NCBI RefSeq assembly: GCF_022682495.2 | Contig: NC_071391.1 | Location: forward strand, 123,981,896-124,045,895 | Direction: 5' to 3' | DNA from: Desmodus rotundus | Lineage: Eukaryota > Chordata > Mammalia > Chiroptera > Phyllostomidae | DNA length: 64,000 bases | Part shown: one piece after another, positions 11,831-21,868 of the stretch | Position numbering within the stretch: position 1 is the first letter of the stretch | Layout of the letters: each line of letters starts with the position of its first letter | Notes under the pieces: generated by a model | What the model was told of the DNA's origin: nothing | Databases searched by the model: none | What the model saw: the letters and a program-made list of their open reading frames with translations, nothing else | Made by a program: the position numbers and the translations under genes

Positions 11831-11982
11831 AATTATGGAGGACTTCCAGGGAAGTTGTTTCGAGCAGGAGAATTGATTCTGGCTGTGTTGCAGCCTTGCA
11901 GGGAGGGGTAGGACTCCAGATTTCTGAGTCCAGGCCCTAACTTATTCCTGAGTTATTGCTCTCCTATCTTTCTAAATGTAGC

Positions 11983-12058
11983 AACCATCCATCCATCTAT
12001 TCACTTATTATCCACCCGTCCATCCATTAATTACCTATCTACTCACTGGTCCACCCAC
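11983..12058. repeat. Degenerate (ATCC)n-type simple repeat
   Basis: Repeated CCATCCATC and CCACCCGTCC units, imperfect. Confidence 0.7.
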
Positions 12059-12059
12059 T

Positions 12060-12195
12060 CTGCCTTCCTTCTCATACCTCTGCTTGGAAGCTCCCTCACT
12101 TGGCCAGAGATTGTGTTCTCTGCTGTAGTCCTGGTTTCTAGCATAGTTCCTGGAACAGAGCTTCCCCTCAATAAATATTTTTGAACAAATTCTTC
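12060..12195 (+). repeat. L2 LINE 3' end
   Basis: Ends with the typical L2 tail: CTAGCATAGTTCCTGGAACA followed by CTCAATAAATATTTTTGAAC. Confidence 0.8.
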
Positions 12196-12559
12196 CTCTG
12201 AGATTCACCTGGCCATTCGCACCGCACAGAATACTTCTCCTGGAATACTGAGTCCATTTACTCCTGCTCATTGCTGGAGCCACATCTGGTTATTTCGAGA
12301 GTCCAGCATGTCCCCTCACCGTCCAACAGAGCCTCGGCATCTTTCCCCTGCAGTTTAGCTAAGCATCTGGTCCCAGATTTGTGTAGCCTTGGGCACTGGA
12401 TTGCTTCTTTGGCAGAGAGATGACAACTGGGGTAGCAGACCTCCGAGATTCTTTAGGCTCTGATGGGCTCTGATTCTCTAACCTTATCTTGTTCCACTGA
12501 GGGCAAGCAACGTTAAAAACTGCTGGGATTCAAAGGGATGTTTCCCTGGAGTCAGTGAT

Positions 12560-13010
12560 TTAAAATACATTTCTCAGCAACGCAGAGTTCCCCTAGCCGA
12601 GTAGCTAATCATTCCTCAGCCCTAGGAAGCCATTCTCTTCTGATAGTCCCATTATGAACGTATTACCCCCTCCCCACCTCATAATTGGGAGGATCCAGGA
12701 GTGCCCAGAAAAAGACTTAATTGCTCTGAGATTGCGTTACTTTCCTGATTAAGTCACTTAATAAATGACCACATCAAGTAGCCTGAAGCGAGGCATTTCC
12801 TAGGAGGACCTAAATCACTTTTAATTTTCAGGGCTGTGTGTTTTCCTTGTGCAGCCTGGAGCTGCTGTGCCCAGCCTGCCATCTGAGAAACATTTCTTCA
12901 AGGTGTCAAAAGGACGTGTCATGCATTTGGAATGAGGGCTAAATTAAAAAGCCATACAACACATCGTTATATAAATAGTGAGATATTCCGGGCTGTTTCC
13001 AGTATAAACT
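12560..13010. other. Enhancer-like unique DNA
   Basis: AT-rich stretch without repeat signature, carrying several short developmental-factor-like cores (ACTTAATTGC, GGGCTAAATTAAAAAGCC) and a TCCTGATTAAGTCACTTAAT segment. The lack of repeat-type decay suggests constraint, but this is only an impression from composition. Confidence 0.3.
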
Positions 13011-13084
13011 ACCCATTTGGCAGTCTTTCCTTGCACAGAAACAACATGTAGTGGGACACTTGCCTGACATTTACACCTTCACAA

Positions 13085-13148
13085 ACACATGCATGCACAC
13101 ACATGTATATATATGCACCAGCACACACATCCAAGCACACATGTGATG
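13085..13148. repeat. Degenerate CA/TG-rich simple repeat
   Basis: Imperfect CACACA, ATGCATGC and GTATATATA units. Confidence 0.6.
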
Positions 13149-13369
13149 TGCGGAAGGGAAGTGTAGAGTCCCCTGAGGGGGACATACCAATTAGCCACAA
13201 GGCCTTTGGTGCCACAGAAAGGCGGGAAGGCTGGTGACGGGTAACTGGGCACCTCCAGTTTTATGCCTGTTCTGAGAATGAACCTGGGACTCTTGTCTGT
13301 TTGCATGTTGAGAGAGAGACTTGAGCTCTGTAATGAACTCATAGGACTCATCTCAACTCCGAGGTGAGA

Positions 13370-13500
13370 GGAAACTTGGAGTGATTTTATCCAATTGCCT
13401 CAACTTTAACTTGAGGAAACCCGTGTCCAGAGAGGTCTGGGGACTTGCCCAAAGACACACAGCCAGAGAAAGCCAGAGCCAGCACAAGGATCCAGGCTTT
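13370..13500 (-). repeat. MIR-type SINE, antisense
   Basis: ACTTGAGGAAACCCGTGTCC then GGACTTGCCCAAAGACACAC and AGCC: the reversed core and 5' parts of a MIR family element. Confidence 0.65.
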
Positions 13501-13967
13501 TGGGTTCTTTGTACACCCAGCCCTACCCTCTGAGGTTTAGAGGATATCATTCATACCAGTGAGCAAAGGAGCTGTCCTCGTCACTTCAGCTTCTGCTTTG
13601 CCCGAACACGGGGCTGATGGACAAACCCCTACCCCACCCCCCAGTTGGTGGTGTCCCACCCTAGCCTCGGCCACACAGCAAGGACGCTGTGGCTGCTAGT
13701 TCTCCCAAAATGTTCCCCCGTGAACCTCGCCTCCCAGAATTCACACCCTTGTGGCGTCTCTCCAGCCCTGGATCTTGGCAGGCTCTTTCGATCATTACAG
13801 CACCGTGGAAGTAACACTGTGTGACTGGTGAGGCTAGGTGAGAGACAGCTTTGCAGCTCTGTCTTAGACTCTGGAAACATGTGCTCTGGGGAAATTTGTT
13901 CCAGTGGAAGGGGTCCACTACTGCGAGACCACCATGTGCATGCGGAGCGAGGGCGCCTGAGGCCTCG

Positions 13968-13998
<31 letters not shown>
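13968..13998. repeat. Poly-C tract (31 C)
   Basis: Thirty-one consecutive C residues, flanked by GC-rich unique sequence. Long C/G homopolymers are rare in mammalian genomes and prone to both in vivo slippage and sequencing length error. The minus strand is a G31 run able to form G-quadruplex structure. Confidence 0.95.
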
Positions 13999-13999
<1 letters not shown>

Positions 14000-15150
14000 C
14001 CCAGGGAGTCAATGCTTCAGAGGGCTCCAGCACCTGTTGCCGTCTGAACGCCCTGCCCGAGAGACCCGAGGGGAGCACTGCCCAGCTGAGCCCGGTCATC
14101 CCCCAGAAACCGTGAGGAAGGGAAGTGAATTGTGTTCATTTTCGTGTCGGAAACCACTGCATGTTTGTTACGCAGCCGCAGATAGGGGCACAGACACGTC
14201 ATGAGTTCTGTCAGCCCTGCCCTGCTGCTCGTCAGGCCCCCGTGGCCCCGTCCCCTCTGTCCCCAGTGCCCCTCTCCCTTGCCTGGAAGTTATCCCATCT
14301 CAGAAAAGCCATGGGCAGATAATGGAGAGCAGACTGTCAGGCTACTGACTTCGCCCCAGGGGGAAAACAAGCCCTCTTTGCCAGCCGAGAAGTCCCAGCT
14401 GCTCACGGCACGTGTGAAGCTGAGGGCCCTGGAGAAGCTGTTGGCGTGACTCTACGTCAGGTATTTAGAAGACCATTTCCAGTACCTGCCAGGAGCATTC
14501 AGATATTCTGCTGTGCCTGTTTCTGCTCTTTACCTAGACTTGAGGGTTTGTGTTTTTTTTGTGTGTGTTTTTGTTTTTTTTTTTTTTTGCTTTTCATAAA
14601 AAAAAGTAGTTACCTTTTATTCCAATTAAAATCTGACTGGGTGGGATAGCCCAAGGCCAGCCCTTCCAAGACAAATGAGGTAAAAGAGCTTCTGAGCTAA
14701 ACGGAGCTCAGCTTCCAGCCCAGGAGTGAGCAAACTTCTGGGAAGGGAATCCAAGCTCTCCTGGGTCCTTTTCCCAGATTCAGTGACATGTGACATCTAT
14801 CTCTTCCTGGCTGTCTGGGGCTCAGGGACCATCTAGGATAAATGGACCAGATGCTGTCCTTCTGCAAACCTGGGGGGTGGGGTGAGAAGGCAGAGCAGTT
14901 TTCCAGAAAACTAGACTCAAACCAAACAAAGAGTTTCTGGGTACCTCCCACTGCTAGGTACTGGGCTAGATGCTTTCCTGTTGGGTGTTTTACTGAAATC
15001 TCTCTGAGGTCCAAGATCCCAGCCTGGGATCTAGGTCAGGCTGAGCTCTGGAATGTGGTGATCACTCATTATTCCCATGGGGACCCATCAGTATCTCTCT
15101 GCGGTAACATCCAACCCCAGCCCCGGAGAAACTGAGGTTCGAGGGGCCAC
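14000..15150. other. Unique DNA with a T-rich patch, no gene seen
   Basis: A T-rich tract with interspersed TGTG lies at 14,549-14,589. The frames overlapping the poly-C and poly-T tracts are low-complexity. No exon was recognised. Confidence 0.5.
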
Positions 15151-15154
15151 TCGG

Positions 15155-15335
15155 CGTATTTAGCAAATAAAAAGCAGGGCAGCCACTTAAATTTGAATTT
15201 CAGATAAAAAACAAATATTTTCAAGTATAAGCATGTCTCTTGCAATATTCAGGATATTACCTAAAAAGTGATTCACTGTTTACTTGAAATTCAAATTTAA
15301 TTGTGTATCCAATCTTTTATCTGGAAATCCTAACC
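15155..15335. repeat. Foldback (palindromic) MITE-like element
   Basis: The left arm (TTAAATTTGAATTTCAGATA, 15,188-15,207) is answered by its reverse complement on the right (TGAAATTCAAATTTAA, about 15,285-15,300), and homology continues inward (CAAGTATAAGCATGT) and outward (TTTATCTGG). The centre is near 15,243. I recall this palindrome as a common old mammalian repeat but cannot give its name with certainty. Confidence 0.7.
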
Positions 15336-15509
15336 TATAGGGCTCTGAGTGATTCCACGTTTGATTAAAGGAGTCTGCTTTAGGGGAAAAAATGTTGGCA
15401 AGTTACTGATTTAGGTCAGCCTGCTTATTAGAATATTTTCCAGGAAAACCCAGAGGAGGAAGTGCCTTTTCCAGCTCCCCCAGGGAGGCTGTGCTGAGTC
15501 AGGACTGGG

Positions 15510-15775
15510 AGCTCCCCTGTGTCAGAGAGACTGTCCCTGATCACCCATTACACCTGCATCCTCTCACCCCTGAGAATATTCCCTGTTTTATTTGTCTCCG
15601 TACTCTATACTTTATTTACTTATTTCTCTTATTGCCTCTCTCTCCGCCTACTAGAATGGAATCTCCATGAGGGCAAGGATCTTAATGGTCTTGTTAACAT
15701 CTGTATCCAGGGAGCCTGAAAAAATGCCTGGCACTCCGGCTGGCTGGCAGTAAACAGCTGTCGAGTGGATGAAGA
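15510..15775 (+). repeat. L2 LINE 3' end
   Basis: Shows the L2 order: ATCACCCATTACACCTGC, CTACTAGAATGGAATCTCCA, TGAGGGCAAGGATCTTAATG and AATGCCTGGCACTCC. Confidence 0.85.
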
Positions 15776-16135
15776 AAAACATCTGGGACTCATGGCTCAC
15801 AGTCGGATGCTCTTCTCCCTGCAGCCCTCTGCTTTCCCTGTCATCCCTCTCCTTACTGCCTTACGCCTCCTTGGAGCCAGGGAATTTTTGCAACAGCTGC
15901 ATTTGGAGGACTTGTGAGGACACACAGGGTGAGGGTGGGCTCAGGGAGGGCTGCCCTTGGAGGTTTGCCCTTGAATCCCAACCTCTGCTGCCGTCCTGCT
16001 GGGTGTGGGCAGCTGCTGGTGTCAGGCAGGAGAGTGAAGGGACTGGCTCCCAGGGGGGGAGTGTGTTGTGCCGAGTGAGTGCTCTGAGCGGGGCTCTCTG
16101 CGATGGTGAAGACTTAGCTGACCGTAGTTGCTTTT

Positions 16136-16372
16136 ACTTTACTTTTTTCCTTAGTCCTCACCCTAGGACATGCTTATTGATTTTAGAAAAAGGGGCAGGG
16201 AGGGAGAGAGAGAAGGGGATAAAAACATCCAGGATTGAAAGAGAAACATCAATCGGTTGCTTCTCTTGGACTGAACCCCCGACCTAGGCATGTGCCCTGA
16301 CTGGAATCAAACCTGTGACCTTTGGTTTACTGGATGACACTACAGCCAACTGAGCCACACTGGCCAGAGTCA
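16136..16372 (-). repeat. VES-type bat SINE, antisense
   Basis: tRNA-derived head on the right (ACTGAGCCACACTGGCCAG), central CCCTGACTGGAATCAAACC and a GGGAGGGAGAGAGAGAA tail region on the left. It has an 11-bp perfect target-site duplication, TAGTTGCTTTT, at 16,125-16,135 and 16,373-16,383. The CCTCACCCTAGGACATG tail segment marks a variant different from the shorter-tailed copies elsewhere in the window. Confidence 0.92.
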
Positions 16373-16383
16373 TAGTTGCTTTT

Positions 16384-16900
16384 TTTATTTTTAAAACAGC
16401 ACGACCTTCAGACGTTCTGCTAAGAGATCTGGACTAGAGTGACCCAGGGTGGCAGAGCACCTCCATCCTCTCTGTCCGTCATCACCCACCGGGGGTGGTG
16501 GATAGATGGGGAACTGCCCTTCCTGTCTTGTGCTTGTGCGTCCCTGCTCTTCTGGCAGCCTCACAAATGGGAGGCCAACCCCCCACCCCACCCCGGCCTC
16601 CTCATCAGGACCCTGAGCATCACTCTGTGGTCTACCCCAGGGGACCACACTGAGCGCTGAGCCTCGGTGAGAAATCATCTCCCAGAGCGGCCTCGCAGCC
16701 ATGTGGGGTGGGTGGGTCAGGGGAAGAAGCCTGTCCCATACCAGCGACACAGCAAAGCTTCAGTCCAATTGGAACTGACATTTCCTTTCCACAGAAGGAA
16801 TGTCAAACACCTCTGTTGTGTCTTTGACTTTGTAAAAATAATAAAATTAAAGATTCTGGCAGAGATAACAAAGAAAAACAAAATTATATATAACTGGGGA
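16384..16900. other. Unique DNA, no gene seen
   Basis: No recognisable exon or repeat. AT-rich at 16,830-16,890. Confidence 0.4.
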
Positions 16901-16904
16901 GCAC

Positions 16905-17000
16905 AAGGGACCTCGAGGGCCTCTAATCGGCTCCCATTTATGGATGAGGAAACTAAGGCTGGAGAAGCAGGCAAGGGCCCAGTTCATTTAGTACTTGGAG
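16905..17000 (-). repeat. MIR SINE fragment, antisense
   Basis: CCATTTATGGATGAGGAAAC followed by TAAGGCTGGAGAAGCAGGCA matches the reversed MIR core. Confidence 0.65.
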
Positions 17001-17589
17001 GAGGTTGCAGGAGGTGGGGCCTAAGCTAGGGTTAGGTACCCCGGCCCCACTGAACCCCCATCTTGCCACCTGCATGCATTTGGAAGTTAATGTTGTTGGG
17101 TGACTCTGAAAAGGGGTCTCAACACGTCAGGTCTATTGTTTGGGGAGTTCAACAGCTCCCAAGGGTCTCAGGGTCTCCAGAAGAGGGAATCTCAAGGGAT
17201 TATGGTGGAGGTTTTCCCAGGTGGGAAGTGGAGGCGGAGCCTTGTCACAATGGCGCCTGTGGGACTATGGGATTTACTTGCTCTTTTGCCATGACCTTGG
17301 GCAGACCTTGTTAAATAGATGAGATCCTTGGCTTTCAGAAGCCTCCATCCCTGCACTGGGTGGGTGTAAGGTCTTGGGTGAGCTCCCAGCACGTATAAGG
17401 GAGTGAGGGGGAGGCGTGCTGACACCTTACTCCAATACACCAGGGAGAGGGCCCAGGGAGCTTCATCCCCAGAAGGAGCTGGGGGGCTGGAGAGGGGAAG
17501 GGGCTTGCCCAGACTTTCATACAGAGAGAGTTCCCTGCTCCCCCTTTGAGTCTCCCCTCCTGGACTCAACGAACATGACACTCATTAGC

Positions 17590-17780
17590 TCCCTTTGTGG
17601 AGCCCTGACTAATGCCAGCCAGAGTGCTCAGCATGTTACATACGTGAGTTCCTGTACCATTCCACCAGCGATATGAGGTGGATACAATGTATTTCCATTT
17701 AACAAAGGAGAAAACGGAGACAGAGATCAAGTCTTTTGCCCAAGGTCACCCAAGTTAGAAGCCGCAGAGGAACCATGAAG
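17590..17780 (-). repeat. MIR SINE, antisense
   Basis: AGAGTGCTCAGCATGTTACA, GATATGAGGTGGATACAATG, AACAAAGGAGAAAACGGAGA and GCCCAAGGTCACCCAAGTTA follow reversed MIR order. Confidence 0.85.
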
Positions 17781-17929
17781 AATGAGGAACCCTCACACCT
17801 AACTTTGCTTTCGTGGGAAGGGCTTCAGCTCAGGGGCAGCCCAGAGAACTCCGCTTTTTTTTCTCTGCTGCTTAAGGACCCAGCTGCGTCTTTGTATAGT
17901 TTCTCGAAACTCTAGCCTCATTGACTTAA

Positions 17930-18360
17930 CGTGAAAACAGATGCCACCTCAGCTTTGCAGGTCAGGGGTCCTGATTTATTTTGTTAATGATTCTTTTTAT
18001 CAATAGCTTTATTAATATGTTCTCTGAGTGTCCAGATTAGAAAGTTTATGAAGAATTGAATTCTTAATTGAAACTTGTCAGATTACTGGTGAGAGTCAGT
18101 TAATTATCGTTCTGAATGGAAATCGACCTTAATTGTGAAATATTAATCCACACATTTTATGTATCACAGAAAACCCCCATTCTTGACACAGAGAGCAAGG
18201 AAGGCAGGTCTGTGGTTACATAATTGTTTTTAATGTAAGAACACCAGTTAATTAATTCTTGAAAAAAACCCCAAGGTTTTTTAGGAAACTTACAATTACA
18301 ATCAATTTAAATGTATAGCTACATTAATATGGTGACAAGTCCAATAATAAAACTTAACTG
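17930..18360. other. Enhancer-like AT-rich unique DNA
   Basis: About 430 bp, strongly AT-rich but not simple-repeat, with multiple homeodomain-type cores: TTAATTATCG (18,100), CCTTAATTG (18,128), AGTTAATTAATTC (18,246) and CAATTACAATCAATTTAAAT. No retroelement signature. This profile is frequent in deeply conserved developmental enhancers. Function is inferred only. Confidence 0.4.
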
Positions 18361-18857
18361 ATTGCCAAGTGCTGAGCAGATGTGTGAACAGGCGTCACAG
18401 GCTTGGGGTGAGCATCAGATCATATTGAAAAGCAGGGCAGTCGAATCCCCCACGCCCGGCCCAGTCTCAGCCCCCACCCCTTCTGCAGGATTGTGTAGCC
18501 GGGCCCCTGACACAGGCCACAGACAGATGCGTTCTGATCCACACACAGCGCGCACATCTGGCTCTGATGTCCTCGTTTTGTTTATTCCCTAGCTATCAAA
18601 GAGAGTAACTTCTCAGCATAGTGCAAGTGGGCACGTCCCAAACTGGTGAGAGGCCAAGACAGTCAGCAAGGCCCAAAGAACTGCCAGCGCAGAGGAGACA
18701 TAGACCAGGAAGGGTCCAGGAGGAGCGCTGACCCTTGTCCTCTTCCCCTTGCTCCTTCTTGTCTCTGCTGCTGACACACCAACGTATCACCCAGGAGGTG
18801 CCAGGGAGGGTAATGACCCCTGTACAGGGAGCTGGGAATGCCTTTGACGCTGCTGTT

Positions 18858-18945
18858 TTTCACTCAGCTGAGTGATTTTGGACAAGCCCACTTAGCCTCC
18901 CTGAGCCTCAGTTTTTCCATCTGTCCAATGGAGAGTTGTGGCAGT
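18858..18945 (+). repeat. MIR SINE, 5' part (interrupted)
   Basis: GAGTGATTTTGGACAAGCCC, CCTGAGCCTCAGTTTTTCCA and TCTGTCCAATGGAGAG. The 3' part reappears at about 19,315-19,395, beyond an MLT1 LTR. Confidence 0.8.
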
Positions 18946-18949
18946 TTTT

Positions 18950-19310
18950 AAATGTGTTGGGCACTTTCTTTGACACTCCTGCCATTGAGAGGTAGGGATT
19001 TATGTCCCTCACCCTTGAATCTGAGCCAATCTTAGTGACTCACTTGTCACCAGGAAAGCGCAGTAGTACATGACAATATGTGACTTCAGAGACTACATCA
19101 GAAAAGGCCACACGGCTTTTGCCTGGTTCTTCTGGGACACTCAGGTAGAAAGTTCAATCACCCCAAGGCTGCCATACCGTGAGGAACCTCAAGTCACCCA
19201 GAGAAGGCACGTGCAGGTGCTGTGGCCCACAGCCCCAGCTGAGCCTCCACCTGAGGCCCCAGACACCGTGAGGCAAAGTCAGAAGCATATTATCTTCATT
19301 TCCAAACTGG
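18950..19310 (+). mobile_element. MLT1-type (MaLR) LTR, partial, inside a MIR
   Basis: Matches the MLT1 body: TTTGACACTCCTGCCATTGA, GAGGTAGGGATTTATGTCCC, ACATGACAATATGTGACTTC, GCCTGGTTCTTCTGGGACAC and GAGGCCCCAGACACCGTGAG. The 3' end with the poly-A signal is missing. It separates two halves of one MIR and so postdates it. Confidence 0.8.
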
Positions 19311-19314
19311 CAGC

Positions 19315-19395
19315 ATTGTTGTGAGGGGCAATGAAGTAACATACAAAAAAGCCCTTTGAAGAGGCTAATAAATACAGTTACTATTGTGGTTATCT
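19315..19395 (+). repeat. MIR SINE, 3' part
   Basis: GCATTGTTGTGAGGGGCAAT and GAGGCTAATAAATACAGTTA continue the MIR begun at 18,858. Confidence 0.65.
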
Positions 19396-19399
19396 TTAT

Positions 19400-19830
19400 G
19401 GCCATGTTCAGGCCTATACCAGGTTATACAATGTGAACATAAGAAATCAAGAAAATAAGGTCTCTGCTCTCAAAGAGCCTATTTCTTTGGCAGAGAGAAG
19501 ACCAAGAAATAGAGGCGGACGGCGGAAAGGTCAGCAAATAACAGAAGGGGGCTAAAGCAGTAAGGTGTGAGGCAGGGCAGTTGGGGAGGGCGGAGAGGCT
19601 TAAGGGGCAAGAAAGGCTTCTTGAAGGATGCAGGACTTGCCTGGAAGGATGGGGGAGTCTTGGCTTGCTGGTGAGGAGGTGAGGGGAACGAGAGAAGTGT
19701 GGGGAGACAAACTGAGCAAAAGCACTGACAAGGTAGCCTTGTCCAGGTGAGGAAGGTGTGGGAGGCAGAGGGAACCTACCTGATATAGGATGGATGGGGT
19801 CAGACAGGGGTAACTTGGGAGGGCCCAGGT
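19400..19830 (-). repeat. L2 LINE relic, antisense
   Basis: CTCAAAGAGCCTATTTCTTT, GCTTCTTGAAGGATGCAGGA and the G-rich text around them are the reverse complement of the L2 3' half. Confidence 0.6.
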
Positions 19831-20380
19831 GCTGGCCAAGAGTCAGGGGAGATTTTCATGTTTTCTGGATCCCTTTAAGGAGGAAGATTTCATGGTCCCT
19901 CTTGGTCGCCCCTCTGATATGAGCATTGACCTTTTGGAAGAAGAGAAGCAGTTCCTGGCTCATATAGACCTTCCTTCTCTAGGAACTTCTCACCCTGCCT
20001 GCTTCCCAGCATCCCGTGTGGGCTCCTGCCCTCACCTGCTGGCCAAAGCTGATGAGCCCTGCATGTACACCTGGCCATGCTGCGATGGTCTGGCTTCTTT
20101 TTCCCAGGAGTTCTGTAACTTTGAACCACCGACGCGGAGAGTTGGCACCAAGTGCGCTGGGGAGAAAGGCCACAGATCCGCTGCTCGAACGCCCAGCTGC
20201 CCTGCTTCCTCCTGCCCAGGGAGCAGCTCTCCGCCGCTGCCTGAGAGCTGTCCTAGAAATCTTCAGGAGATGCTAATCCTGCTCTTTACCCCTGTGTTTA
20301 TTTAGCCAGCCACTGGTGGTGTCTGGTACCAGCGACCACAAGAAACTTAACGAACAGCAGCCACTGTTCAAGTGGCCGCG
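19830..20380. other. Unique DNA; a 158-codon frame without domain
   Basis: The frame at 19,829-20,305 (+) has no recognisable domain, no family resemblance and no splice context that I can read. It is probably chance. Confidence 0.4.
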
Positions 20381-20384
20381 TGGT

Positions 20385-20600
20385 GGAGAGGACAAGCCTG
20401 CGTCTGCGCCGCCTTCCCCACTCACCAGCTGTGTGACTCCCGCAGGCGGTGTCCTCTGAATCTCCGTTTCCTTACCAGAATGAGGAAAATGAGGCCAAAT
20501 CTAGATTTACTGTGAAGATTTTATGAGATACACATGTGTAGCACACAGTATGTTCTGAAAACAAAGCAAACCCATTGGCTGCTGTTACTACTACAACTTG
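20385..20600 (+). repeat. MIR SINE
   Basis: CACTCACCAGCTGTGTGACT, AATCTCCGTTTCCTTACCAG, AATGAGGAAAATGAGGC and AGCACACAGTATGTTCTGAA. Confidence 0.8.
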
Positions 20601-21852
20601 AGCTCCAAGAGTTGGAACCGTGAGTTCCCATTCTCCATGCGTTGTGTAGTGCTCAGCTAACAAACAGGTGACAAAGGGTTTACACTGATCCTGAAGTGGC
20701 CTTTTGACATTCAGTGGAAAGCACTTGACCCCTGACAGCAAGTTAATTTCCAGAACAGGGGCCCAGCCTTGGTGACCAGCTCTTATATCACACAGGGGAT
20801 CACGTGGGCTGGTTTGCTCTGGTGGTTGGAGCCTCGTCTGAGATTCTGAGGTCAACCTTTGAGCATAGAAGCCAGAGAAAAGGCTTTTCCAGGCCACAGG
20901 CTGCAAGCGGGCTAGTATGTGCACTGGGTCACCCAGTGGCCAGGGAGAGAGTGTGTGGCTCCGTCTCACCTGTCACCATTGCTGCAACCAACTGGGGAAC
21001 CAGGGACTGGGGTATCTGGGGAGTGAGACTTGGAAGCAGCGTGAGAGAGTTCTGCCTCTTAAAATAAAATCAAACTCCAAATGGATTTAGCTCTGGAAGG
21101 AGATTCTTGAGGTGGGAGAAACATGTGGGACCCAGAGGCCCTGGTCTGTCAACGTGGGTCCTCCCTGGGGCTCTCCTGCCCTGACCTGATCCCCCCAGCT
21201 CCTGCCTTGTTGGCCCCAAGGGCAGGGGCACTAACCCTTTCTGTGAACTCCCCTTGGCTCAGCTGTGACAGCCAGAATTTTTCAAAAGGCTTCTGTAAAT
21301 CTTAAAGAAGGGCAAAGGGGAAATAAACCCAGAAAATAAGAGTTAAAAACCAGACTGGCTTCAAGAGAACAGGGACGTTGAGCCCTGTTTCATTCCCAGG
21401 AGGGTCTCGAGGTGAGATTTCTTTCTTTGTTCTCACCCCAAGGGACAGGACACCTTGTGTTGGCTTTCCTTCTTAGCACCAGATCCCCAGGGCCACGCGG
21501 CAGTGCCCTGTACACATCCCCTAACTCAGGCCAGACTCTTCAAGCTTTACCTCTGCAAGGGCGGGGCACCCAGGAAGAGCCTGGGCCCCTCAGAGAAGGC
21601 CCCACTGTGCCCAAACAGGAAGCCCCTCTAGCCCCATGTAGTCCCACTTTTGCAATGGAAGCATCTTCACAACTGTCACCCACCATGTCCGGAGGGGTGT
21701 TCTCTCACAAAAGTTTTCTCCGTACACACTTAATTTCACAGGTGAGAAGACTAAAATTTCAACGAGGTTACATGACATGCTCAGGCTCACTGATTCATGC
21801 TAAGGTCAGGATTCCATTTGTGTCTCCCGATGCCAAGCTGCCTTCTCTTCAT
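20600..21852. other. Unique DNA, no gene seen
   Basis: No exon recognised. A short stretch at 21,735-21,800 (CAGGTGAGAAGACTAAAATT, CTCAGGCTCACTGATTCATG) is MIR-like in reverse. The rest is unassigned. Confidence 0.4.
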
Positions 21853-21868
21853 ACACACAGCCTGCTCT

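Noticed and set aside
13828..14204. Frames with a poly-Pro or poly-Gly run
   Set aside because: The run is simply the translated 31-C tract.
19829..20305. 158-codon plus-strand frame
   Set aside because: No domain, no family resemblance, antisense frames equally long; chance.
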